64,000 bases of DNA, taken from assembly GCA_963281155.1 (NCBI GenBank), contig CAUJLY010000001.1:7812001-7876000 (forward strand), read 5' to 3'. Below the pieces are notes generated by a model. The model was given only the letters and a program-made list of their open reading frames with translations, made no database searches and was not told where the DNA came from. Positions within the stretch are counted from its first letter, which is position 1; every line of letters starts with the position of its first letter. Shown here in pieces: positions 53,455 to 64,000 of the stretch. Both the position numbers and the translations under genes were made by a program. The stretch is from Rhabditophanes sp. KR3021 (lineage: Eukaryota > Nematoda > Chromadorea > Rhabditida > Alloionematidae).

Positions 53455-54254
53455 GTCAACTCGGAGCTAATTGCTTTCATCCCTAAAAACAACTTTTTGA
53501 CTGTTTCATTGCATTACAACCAAAATTAGAGACTTAGTAATCTTTTTATTCAATAAAAAGGGAATATGGATAATAATAAGACGCTTTTTGTGATCGGATC
53601 TGTATTTATTATTACTCAGAATTGCCACCAGTTTGTACCGAATCTCTCAGAGTTGAATTTATTAAAAAGTATCGTCCAAATATTAGTAGGGACAAATGTG
53701 TTTAGGCATAGTTTCAATGACAAACGAATCAACTGTATTTTGGTGTAATCAAGGATTAAAACAAATATAATGGTTGTGATATTCTTAAATAGTATAAAAT
53801 CTTTAATCTTCTAACTAATGTAATAAATTTATTAAAAGGAAAATGGTGGTTTACTAAAAATTGAAACAGTCTAAAAATAACTCATGCAAAGAAGGACAGC
53901 TTAAATTAAAAACAAATGATTAATTAATCCGATCATTAACGTCGTTGGATTAAGGACTATTTAAATGAACCCTTAGTTTGGATTTAATATTAAGGATTGT
54001 TAGTGTACAAACTATAATGTACCGTTTCATATTCAACTCATTATACTACAAGCAATAATACGTGTGCACTTCAAATCGAGGTTATGAAAACTGCATCTGC
54101 TTAAATTAAGTTTTTATATTTAAAATTCATGAACAAACACACTATTATGGCTTATTTTTTTCAAATTGATAAACAGTGAAACTTATAAACATTTAGTTTA
54201 CAAAGCTCTTATTAATAACTTTATATTGATTATCAAATCTTAGCTCATAATTAT

Positions 54255-57200
54255 ATCCATTGGCAAAAGTTGTTATCGTAAATTGATTAAGATCATTTTA
54301 ATCATAAACAATTCTCCTTTGATTCCAAAATGCTGAATTTTAACTTATAGCAGTAATATTACATTTTCAATTTATTCCAACTTATGATCAAAAATTGTAT
54401 GTAAAAGAATATAGAAATGTTTTGTGTATAAAGTTTCCAATTTATTCTAACTTATCACCAAAAGATTGTAAAAAAATACTAATATGTTTTGTGTATGAAA
54501 TTCTCAATTTATTACGACTTATCATCAAAAATAGTGAAACAATACCGACATGTTTTGTATCAAATTCTGCAAGCCAAAACTTTTAGCTATAATTGTTCAA
54601 TATTAAGCTTGCTGCAACAAGTATTAAAATCAACACATTTTTAGCAACTTCAAATCCCAATATTTCTCAGATTAAATCATTATTTACCAACTCGTTATCA
54701 CTACTCTACATTAAAAATATTATGATCATGAATTTATTTCGTACATCTGTCTTCAAAACTTTACTTGTTTACTTTTATCAATTAGTTTTAAAGAATCTAT
54801 AAATCACTTCATACTTTAATAAGAATATAAAACTTTTTTTGTCATCATTAATTTTAACTAAATACAATGTTATTGAAGAAACTTTTATTACTTTGATGGT
54901 GCCTTTAATGGTTCATCATTAAATTTTATTTTATACATCATATTATTCAATTGAAAAGAAACTTCTTGTGATTTTTGATTAATTAGATTCAATTTTATTT
55001 AGAGCTCAACATATTCGTTAATTTATTTAATGTTTAATGGCTTAAACAAACAACACTTTTAATTTGTTTAACTCGCTCTTAGACACTTTTCCTTATCTTA
55101 CGTTGTTAATCTGGTACGTAAAACATTTTTTGTATTAAATGAGGTTGATCTAAATTGATATGTATTAATTTAACGGACAAAATGATGAATACCATCTCTA
55201 TACATGTGACTCTAGGAAGCTTTTTTAAACAAATAACAAACTAACTATAACTTCTATAACTACTACTTCTTTAATTGTATTCAATCAAATATCTAGCAAT
55301 TACATCATAACATCTTTGATACTGATAAATATCTCATTTTTTTATGCATAATTCCAATATATTTTATTGCCTACAAGTAATATTAAACAACAATAAACTT
55401 TTAATGTTATCATTTGATATTTATTATCTCATCATCACCAAAGCCTTCCTCTGTTACCAATATGTTCAATTTTTCTACTATCTAAAAACCTTTTTACAAT
55501 CAATCATACTGGTAGAGTGATCAAATATGTTTGTCTGTTTGTATAAATTCGAAATTGTTCTTTCTCATTATTAATAATTTTATATTACAGTTATTGAAAT
55601 TGTAGTAATATGTAGTAATAGGTATATAGTGGAACCTTTAATCAATTAACTAAATTAACAAGCCGCCAATACTATCACGTTATCTTAATCAAGAACAAAT
55701 TAATTTAAAGAACATCAGATCACGTTCCCGCGTTCAAACATCTACTTTAAAGCTTTTATTTCTTATCAAATACAACAACCATATATTTAAATATGTACAG
55801 CTTCACATTTTGCGCACTTTTCCCTAAACCACTTAAAGCAAATTAATCGAGACTTGTCTCATTAACTGGGTGTGATGGGATGAGTTAATTTGTTTCTATT
55901 TATTACGATTATACCCCTTCGCAACATCAAAGGTGTCCAAACTATAAATTAATTCATTTTGATGTTCGGTCTTTTTATTAATCACCTTAAACATAAAATG
56001 ATCCATTCTGTACTGAACTTGACTCAAATAGAGCAACATTTGGAGCCTCTCAATTTTAGTACATATAAATGTAATCTATTGTATTTAAATTTGTCTCTTA
56101 TTGACATAACCACTTTTTAAAAAAACTTTTCTACAAAAACTTTCCAATAGTGATACATGATTTGGTGGTATTACTCACTTTATTCAAAATTTGGAAATAA
56201 GCACAATCTCCTGGGCTGTCAATAATTATTATTCATTTTTTCAACACTTTCATTCCCATCACCTTGCCAATCACCTAAACAATGTACAATTAATATCTTT
56301 AAATCTATTGCTCACTACCAAACAAAGGTACAACCAAACTTATATTATTTATTCACTTTGCACAAAAATTCGTCCCTTCTTTAAAGAACTTTAAAAGAGA
56401 AGGTAGTGGTGATGTTTAAAATAGACGACGTTTGCCTCTTTTTACTTAAAATGTCCATTATTTGTCTAAATCAACCGCACCCATAAAATATCATTTCTTT
56501 TTTGACAATCAATTTTGCAGAACCCTTTCGTTGATTCAAAGCAAAATGCATTTAATTAATGTCTTTATAACACATAAATTGATGCCTTAAACTTTTTGTC
56601 ACGAATTCGCTTAAATTGATATTTTGTTAACCAATTCGCTTAAATTTATTCCTAATCTTTATGATCTAATTTAAAATAAGTTGATCGAAAAAGCTTACTG
56701 GAAGCCATGAATTTTATATGCTCACCAAACGCAATACCTCAGGACTAGTTTTTGTCAAAATAAATAAATAAAAATCCCCAATTTGAATATGGATTGCTGC
56801 TAATATAATACCTTACCCCGTCCCTTACCTTATCTTTATCAACAAAGGATATCTACGTATATTTTTTATTTACTTTTAATTTTATACGTGTTTCTTGTGA
56901 CATAAATCAAATTGGAATTAATGTATATCTCATTATTTTTTAGAACATTGATTAATTTTATCGTTTTCTAGAACTTTTTTATAACACACAAATCTGATAA
57001 CAAAAATCATCTTAAATGGTGATATAATTTATATGCCAGCAAAAGATTTGTTTTATCACAGTTTTAGTTGATCGTAAAAAGGAGATTGACTTGATATATA
57101 ATACAATTAAATTTTTCCAATTATCACAGCTGCAATAAAAAGATGATGGTAAGTTAAATACAAAGTAGTTCTTTTTTACCTGCACATAAAAAGATAAATA

Positions 57201-57269
57201 CATACATAAACCTATTAAATTTATTATTCTAGCAATCCGGCCCTTGCTCAAAATTATTTTTATCTGCAG
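54255..57269. other. 3-kb region without recognised gene
   Basis: Very AT-rich, pyrimidine-leaning on the plus strand. Short ORFs (54395-54586, 54593-54802, 56191-56394) have no protein-like pattern. It probably holds the promoter and 5' introns of the CEP170-like gene, whose first exons were not found. Confidence 0.4.
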
Positions 57270-60200
57270 TTAAGGAAGCAACAGACGATAGTAGAAGACG
57301 ACAATCTATTAGTTCATCTACTCTATCTCTGGTTTCTCCAGGATCTTCATCTGCTTCTAAACAACAAACAACAACCAATTTTAATTCAAGCCAATTTAAT
57401 AGTAAGTAAATATTTATTTCCTAAATTTATTATTCTTTTATCACACATAAATTTAGACATTGTCTAAAAGCATAATTTAAGTGTTAAACAACATCTGCTA
57501 AAATTTATAGAAATATTGACACTGCATTTACATATACGTTAGCTTCAAATATAAATTTTTGGCCTTTGTAGTAAATCATTAGGGCCATCCAAAACCGATC
57601 ACTATTTGAGGCCAGCTGTTTCCGTGCAAATGTCAAATTGATATTAATATATAAATGTTACTTTCGACATAAGCACATGCACCCAAAAACTTTTGTCCAT
57701 TTGTTGTTTTCTTTTGTTTTCCCTACTCACAAACTACTAATAAATACAAACAAATCCGATTTAAGTTAGTTAATATCGACACCGCATATTAAATTTTCGT
57801 TGCAAAAGTATATGCGCCTACGGCCATACTTTGTCAAACTACCCATAATTGTATTCAATATTGGTAAAAGCCTATTAATATATTAGTCTTTTAAGCGCAT
57901 TCTATCAATATACCACTTTTTATTGTACCAACTAAATAAGTGCAAAAAGATAACCGAACAAAATTTCCACAAATAATGTTATCATTTATTGATCGAGAAG
58001 TTGTATTTTTAACTACCACACCACCACAAACCAAAAACATACTCTATTTCGAATTTGTATTATAGTGGTAGTTTAAGACCAGCCGTGATGGACAAACAAT
58101 TATTATTCCATATACTATATAGTATGTATTTATGTATATTGTTTTGTTGTTAGTCACAATCTTTGTTTTATACTTGAAACTAAAAACTATGTTTCTTTCC
58201 ATACTGATCGTCATCGCATCGTCACTATTTATGTATGACTTGAATAATGATTATCATGTTTTTAATTGAATGAAATATTTGCAACACAATTGTGAATATT
58301 ATTAAATAATGATAATGTATTCGGTCAATCGTTTTTACCTAGATACCATTAATTGGACGATCAAAACAAACAATAAATAACCTATCACATTAATTTAACA
58401 CGATAAATAACCTATCAAAAAGATTTTACATTCATTTCTTAATCTATTCACTTTCCAGATACATCACCCATCCACGAACAAAAATATACTAAGAAGAACA
58501 ACCATCACCATTTTAATAAAAACTCGAAGAAAGGTAAACTCCGTTATCATGGCTCAATGGACTCACTAAACACTGATGGTGGAGCTACAAGTGTAAGTTT
58601 TTTTAATTGTTCCACTTGCCTGCTTTAATAATAGGTATCATGTCAAAACAACTTACCATCAAACTTTTCGATCGCAACTTTTACCGTTGCCATCTTATCA
58701 ATCATGTTTCTATAAAAAATAGCCTCATAATATCATTGACAATACCTTGAAAAATGGTCGCCATATGTTACCCTACATTTAGATTAACTTTTATTGACAT
58801 AAAAAAGTGTGTCTAACATATTAAGTAGTCAAAATGTATCCATTACATATGCTACTTATTATCATAATTTATTAAATAATAATCAACAATTAGATGTACC
58901 TAATTCATTAAATCAAACTTTTTTGACTTCAACACATCTACTTATAATAAATATATACAAAAAGTATACCGTATTCACTAAATTAAAGTATAATTAACAG
59001 CCACCAGGCATTTTCACATGCTTTTTTGATCGCAAACCTTGGCGCACCTTAAGGTGGCTGATAAAAATACGATATTTTGTTTTGCCATGTTTTCTTTAAC
59101 AACAAAAACCTTTTTAATAAAGATGTTAATATAATTTTGTAATGAAAAACATCTAAGTTGATTCCAAAATCCTTGAACAAAACAAGTGTCTATTCAGTCA
59201 AATTTTTTGCATTAGATTATGTAGAAGATGGTAGAAACCTTTTTTGTACCTTTTAAGTCGTCTTTTAAATTATACTATTCATTATTTTGTCGTCAATTGG
59301 TGAACTACCTAATTCATTATCAATTTTTATATTGCTTCTTTTTTAGATATCAAACAAACAAACGCACAACATAATGTCTTCTTCCTCAAATAACACTCAT
59401 CAACAACAGGCAAATAGTACCAATAATCCTACTCCCTTTCCTAATGCCGCCTCTTTTAATAGAAATCCACAGGTCCTTATAGATCCAAACACCGGCCAAC
59501 AATATATCTTCCCTTCCCAACAACCTCAACTTTACTACCAGCCTATTTATATTCCGGCTTCTGCCAATCATCACGGCCAACCTGCCCAATTATATTACTC
59601 AGGCCCACCACAACAAAACAACCACCACCAACCCTTTTTGATAGCAGCACCGAGTGGTGGTAATTATTTGGTTCAGCAGTCTCCTACTCAAAATATACAG
59701 CAAACGATACAACAAAATGGTGCCGCCACAGATGACTTTAACCGAGATAATTACTCGAGAATATCCAATTCCAGTATCAATTCCCTCAAAGATCACTCAG
59801 ACGGCAGAGGTTCTCCCAGAGGAACCGTTCTTACCACCACATTTGCTCAAATGCGACTAAATAAAGGAATGACAAATACCACCAATACTTCCCTCGAAAG
59901 AGTTCCTCAGTCAAATGAAGAAGCTCAACAACTATCCAGACCTAAACTAAACTGGAACATCAACTCCACCAGAAGAGAAGGACTTGAGGCCGACCTGAAG
60001 TCACCCACATCTCCAACCAAATACCGACGACACCCCTTCCGAGCTGATCAATATCAACCCACTAAACTAGATTCACCTTCTTCTCCACCAAGCGAAAAGA
60101 AAAAAGACGTATTTGCGAGACAAGTTGCACCACAAAAGGTAACGTCTCCAGTACAACCAGTTCCTAAATCTATCAGACTTGATTTTGATTTTAACGCGAT

Positions 60201-62393
60201 CGAACCTCTGGCCAAAGAACCTGCTAAGACGCCTGTTTGCAGAGTACCACCAACTGCTTTTACTATTATTTTTGACGAGGATGAAGAAGGTTCACCTCAC
60301 AAAAAGAGACCTAAGAATTTCGAAGAGGCCAGACTAGCCAAATTAAATGCTAAAAGAAATAAGAACTTCGCTGAAATGACTGCCAGAAAAGAAGCTGCTG
60401 CTAATGGCCAAGATCCCAAGCGATTCCTTCTTGGCAAATTACTCCAAGGAAATTCCAACAACACTAAACTGCCCCTAAACATAGTTTCCAATTCACGGAA
60501 GCAAAAAGCTGATACAGATACTTTGTCAGATGCCGGAACTTATGTGGTAAACGAAGACAACGAGATGGTGATGTCAAGAGTACTTGATTCAGACGAAGAA
60601 GATTCAATGGTGCATTCTGATTCTGATGACGGTCGAAACTCGCCTATTAGTAATTTGAAGAAGAATAATAGAAAAGGGTCAAGTGGGTCGGGCGATTCTT
60701 TTTACTCGGATAAAACTGTTGAGGATGGCAAGAAAAAGCAACCGAGTTCACCGGTTTCTTCCAGATTCGCTTCTAGTTCTAATAGTGGGTCTTCGAAGGT
60801 TGCTTCGGCCAGAAGTAATGTCGTTAGCAACAATGTGATGACGACTTCTGTTTCAAAAGCACCTCCTAAGTCAATGAATCTGCCTTCTGTCACCGTCAAA
60901 CAGACAGTTGCCTCAAAAGCCAGGCAAGCAATGAATGACCAGTCACTCGGAACCAAAAATGGCCCTGAATTATCTCGGTCAACAGCTCGTAACACTGTAA
61001 CCCCAACAACATCCACCACCACCTCATCATTTAGGTAAGCCCCTTAATCTAATTAAAAATTTAGTTCTCACAAAAAGACAACATACTTAATTATCCACCT
61101 TCCAACTCACAATCAGTGTCATTTTGTTATCGTTTACACAAGACACATTTATTCACTTTTTAAACTAAATAATTATTTATTTCATCACACCAATCTTTTC
61201 CAGGCCAAAACGATTTCACTCTGAAACGTAGGATTTTGTTTTGTATATATTTTAACACTATTGTGATTTGTTTTTGACTAGCTTTCAACTTTTTTTATTA
61301 TTTTTTTGCTGTTTTGTGGTTGTTTTTTTATATGTTTCGATTTAGTAGATTAAAATGTAATTCATTTTCTTTTTTAGAAGAGCCGATGGCGGAAGATTCT
61401 CCATGCGCGGCCAACAACCAGCCCCGACCCCCGTCGTCACTGCCCAAATCAGACCACCCTTCAGAACAGGAATTTCAACAGCCAAACCAATTACAGCTGC
61501 CTCCCCACGTGATTCGACTGAATATGCAGCCTGGCTTCGTAGAAAAGACTATAATCCTATGAAAGCTGCTGCGGAAGCTAAGAAGATGGAGAAATTAAAG
61601 CAACGGTAAGTTGATTAAAAGATAAATGCTTGATAAGTTAAAAAATAGGTTATTATTTTTGCAAAAGGGTCCTCCTAGAAGTGAGAGAATTCAGTTTATT
61701 GAGTAAGTAGAGTAATTATTGTGATTAGTTGGTGAATATTTAGTGGTGGTTTAATATCAACAAATTTTAAATCCATTTAATATATTCGTTTTCAGCACCG
61801 ACAACTACTCCTCGAACCGCTCAATCTCATTCCACCACGGAACAGCCACCAAAGACAACGTCCCACCACAACCAATGTCCTCCCGTTTTTCCTCCTCAAA
61901 CACCAAACTCAAGAAAAGCAATTCTCACGACATGGAAGATTCCATGCAAACATCGATGGATTCGATCCACGAAGACGACATCCTGTCTTCTCACAACTTT
62001 GACAACTCCCAATATAATTCCCAATCTTCTCTTAATTTGACTAAAACCGTGGATGAATTGACTTCCAAATGCCAAAAATCGATCCAATTAATCAAATTAT
62101 GTTCAGGCCATAATTTATCTGAATCAGTCGAGAATCTACTAGAACAAGTCGTCGAAACCTCCAATAAACACGACCATGGTGATTTAGGAGTGAGATTAGA
62201 AAATCTGAATGCTGCTTTTGATGCCGTCCAGAAATACCTCGAAGAACATCACAAGGAAAGGCTTAATTCACCCCAAGTTGCTAGAAAGAATTTTGTTACT
62301 TCCTCAATTAATGAAAGATCTAGGTCTGCTGAAAGAGAAAAAGTTGGGAGATCAAGGGAAAGTTCAGAGGATAGTGAAAAGATTACTTTTTGA
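57270..62393 (+). CDS. CEP170-like centrosomal protein, 5' end not found
   Basis: Six exons in phase: 57270-57401, 58459-58592, 59347-61034, 61204-61227 (24-nt microexon), 61378-61605 and 61796-62393. The first found exon starts in mid-codon, so at least one upstream exon is missing; about 933 residues are seen. The protein is disordered and S/P/Q-rich. Landmarks: TAFTIIFDEDEEGSPHKKRP, resembling the CEP170 'AFTI-x-F' block; DTLSDAGTYVVNEDNE, resembling its 'TLSDAGTYTIE' block; basic AAWLRRKDYNPMKAAAEAKK; and a C-terminal helical region (ELTSKCQKSIQLIKLCSGHN). CEP170 proteins bind microtubules and mark mature centrioles. The usual N-terminal FHA domain was not found. Internal exon introns of 170-1,060 nt are long for this window. 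Family call rests on short motifs. Confidence 0.6.
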
Positions 62394-62636
62394 TTATATT
62401 TTATGTTTTTTAATAGACGGTATTACTATAATTTATTTGCTATTTTGATAAAGTTAGTTTTTATTTGGTGGTGTTTAATATATTTTGAATATAACCCAAA
62501 TCATTCCAAACATTATCTCTTTGGGAAACTTGGATTGGAAAAGGGTGTATGTGTTGTTTGTATACGTCAATATTCATGGTAACCAGATCTGAATTAAAAC
62601 ACTCATTTGGCGATCTGTCTATTATAAACCTATAAA
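62394..62636. other. intergenic spacer
   Basis: 243 bp separate the CEP170-like stop codon from the VPS45 start on the same strand; close enough for an operon, but no leader acceptor typical of downstream operon genes was recognised. Confidence 0.4.
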
Positions 62637-64000
62637 ATGAATATCTTAACAGCAGCACAACTGTACATAAACGAAATAGTGCAGCTAGCAGGTCCTGGCC
62701 TCAAAATCATCCTAATGGACAAAGAAACCGTAGGTACTCTAGTCAAAGACCAATAATTAACCCTTTTCCAGACGTCAATAGTCTCCTGCACCTACTCCCA
62801 ATCCGAAATGATGCAAAAAGAGGTCTATCTCTTCGACCGCATCGACGCCACAACTCAAGGCGATGCCCTCAAGTACGTCAAAGCAGTCGTCTTCCTCCGC
62901 CCAACCACCAAGAACATCCAACTTCTGTGCGAGGAGGTCAAAAATCCAAAATATTCTCAATATTACGTGAACTTCTCCAACCTCATCTCAAAAGCAGAAG
63001 TCAAAAAGTTAGCTGAAGCTGACAATAAGGAGTTAATTAAGGATTTGAATGAATTTTATCTTGATTATATTCCTTTATCTACTAATCTAGCTTCACTGGG
63101 TATAAAGGACTGTTATGAGGAAGGTTCATTTGAGTTGTCGAGTGATTGTTTAGCTAGATCTGTGCAGATGTTGACAGCGTTGTCATTGTCCTTCAAGAGG
63201 AAACCCTCGGTCAGGTATTTGAAGGCATCGAGTAATGCGGTGAAGTTGGCTGAAGCGATGGATCGTTTGTTTATTAGAGATGATCAATTGTTCGAAAGCT
63301 GCTCGGAAGAAGTGTTGATTTTGATCCTGGACCGGTCCGAAGATGCTGTTACTCCGCTGCTTAACCAGTGGACGTATGAGGCTATGGTTAATGAATTAGT
63401 TGGGATCACTAATAACCGGGTCAAGCTTAACATGCTCACTACTGACCAGAAAGGCCACGAAAAGAGAGAAGACAAGAATTATGTTCTGAATTGTCTTCAA
63501 GATGAATTTTATGCTGAAAATATGTATCTAAACTTTGGTGAAATCGGACAAAATATCAAGAAGCTGATGTCGGACTTTCAAATCAAGGCCAAAACTCACC
63601 AAGAACTAGAAAGTGTTAGTGACATGAAGAAGTTTATTGAAGATTATCCGCAATTTAAGAAAATATCGGGAACCGTCTCGATGCACGTTCAATTGGTTGG
63701 GGAACTAAGTGCAATTGTCGCAAAGGAGAAGTTGATGGAAGTTTCAGAGTTGGAGCAGATGATGGCTGCGAATGGCGATCATTCGACTTGTTTGGGAAAT
63801 ACGAAAAGGTTGATTCAAGACAGGGATGTTAATGAGAATAATTGTCTGAGACTCGCTATGTTGTATGCTTTGAGATTCGAAGAACATCTCAACAACTCAT
63901 TGCCAACTTTGTTGAGTTTGCTGCGCTCACGCCAAATAGCCGAATCCAAAATTTCTGCCGTCCGAAACATCATCTCTTTTGGGGGAATCAAATCCAGACA
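62637..64000 (+). CDS. VPS45: VPS45, Sec1/Munc18 family (3' end outside window)
   Basis: Exon 1 (62637-62729) and exon 2 (62772 to the window end) flank a 42-nt intron (GTAGGT...TTTCCAG, phase 0). About 440 residues are visible of an expected 550-570. The start MNILTAAQLYINEIVQLAG and LKIILMDKETTSIVS-x-TYSQ are characteristic of VPS45, as are EVYLFDRID and KYVKAVVFLRPTTKNI. Domain 2 has LILDRSEDAVTPLLNQWTYE, the SM-family 'DR-x-D-P-x-TPLLHQWTYQ' block. VPS45 binds syntaxin-16/Tlg2-type SNAREs to drive fusion at endosomes and the trans-Golgi. The visible part is intact. Confidence 0.95.

Larger units (their letters stand above)
52383..54254. repeat. segmental duplication, copy B (carries tRNA-Asp)
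   Basis: Second copy of the segment at 15659-17505, same orientation, about 25 bp longer. Twenty of those bases come from two extra units of the decamer CAGCATTATA (four units at 53131-53170; two in copy A at 16406-16425). Identity then ends abruptly near 54254. Confidence 0.9.

Noticed and set aside
59386..61022. Several ORFs antisense or out of frame within the CEP170-like big exon
   Set aside because: The 562-codon sense frame with in-phase splice sites explains the region.
62775..63475. Minus-strand ORFs inside VPS45
   Set aside because: Mirror frames of a strongly conserved Sec1/Munc18 coding exon.
1..64000. CRISPR arrays, bacterial operons, rRNA genes or prophage
   Set aside because: The window has spliced eukaryotic genes throughout; no regularly spaced palindromic repeats or rRNA sequence were seen.

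Overview
The window looks like nematode nuclear DNA: AT-rich, with very short GT-AG introns (37-57 nt is common) and TTTTAG/TTTCAG acceptor-like sites just upstream of several start codons, as expected for leader trans-splicing. Gene content agrees: a saposin-like (caenopore-type) secreted protein, serpentine chemoreceptor-like genes, a tandem-duplicated cystathionine beta-synthase of the kind known from nematode CBS-1, a nematode-style GNAT acetyltransferase and an AADAC-like lipase. The species cannot be named from the sequence. Gene models below were spliced by eye and checked for reading phase; no database search was possible.

Layout. 0-12.4 kb: saposin-like gene, a LINE (RTE-like) relic, an unknown gene, an SR140/U2SURP-like splicing factor, an EGF-like membrane protein, a small two-TM protein and a six-exon carboxylesterase. 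13-19 kb: a decayed PEBP pseudogene, a small chromodomain/AT-hook protein, copy A of a 1.85-kb duplication carrying tRNA-Asp(GTC), an unknown gene and a receptor-like relic. 20-35 kb: two serpentine receptors, an AP-2 transcription factor, two orphan nematode-type proteins, two tandem bZIP genes and an AADAC-like hydrolase. 36-48 kb: small secreted or orphan proteins, a broken 7TM receptor, the acetyltransferase, the CBS gene interrupted by one in-frame TGA, and a hAT transposase relic. 49-54 kb: an MFSD8/CLN7-like transporter, a frame-broken acidic protein and copy B of the tRNA duplication. 54-64 kb: a 3-kb stretch with no recognised gene, a multi-exon CEP170-like gene with a candidate 24-nt microexon, and the 5' part of VPS45, cut by the window end.

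The genes do not form a pathway: this is an ordinary mosaic of housekeeping genes (splicing, vesicle fusion, centrosome, sulphur amino acids) and lineage-specific or sensory genes. What stands out is the number of broken or decaying genes next to long intact ones, the dispersed tRNA-bearing duplication, and the nonsense codon in the catalytic half of CBS. I found no convincing novel multi-gene system; the most interesting loci are listed as findings.
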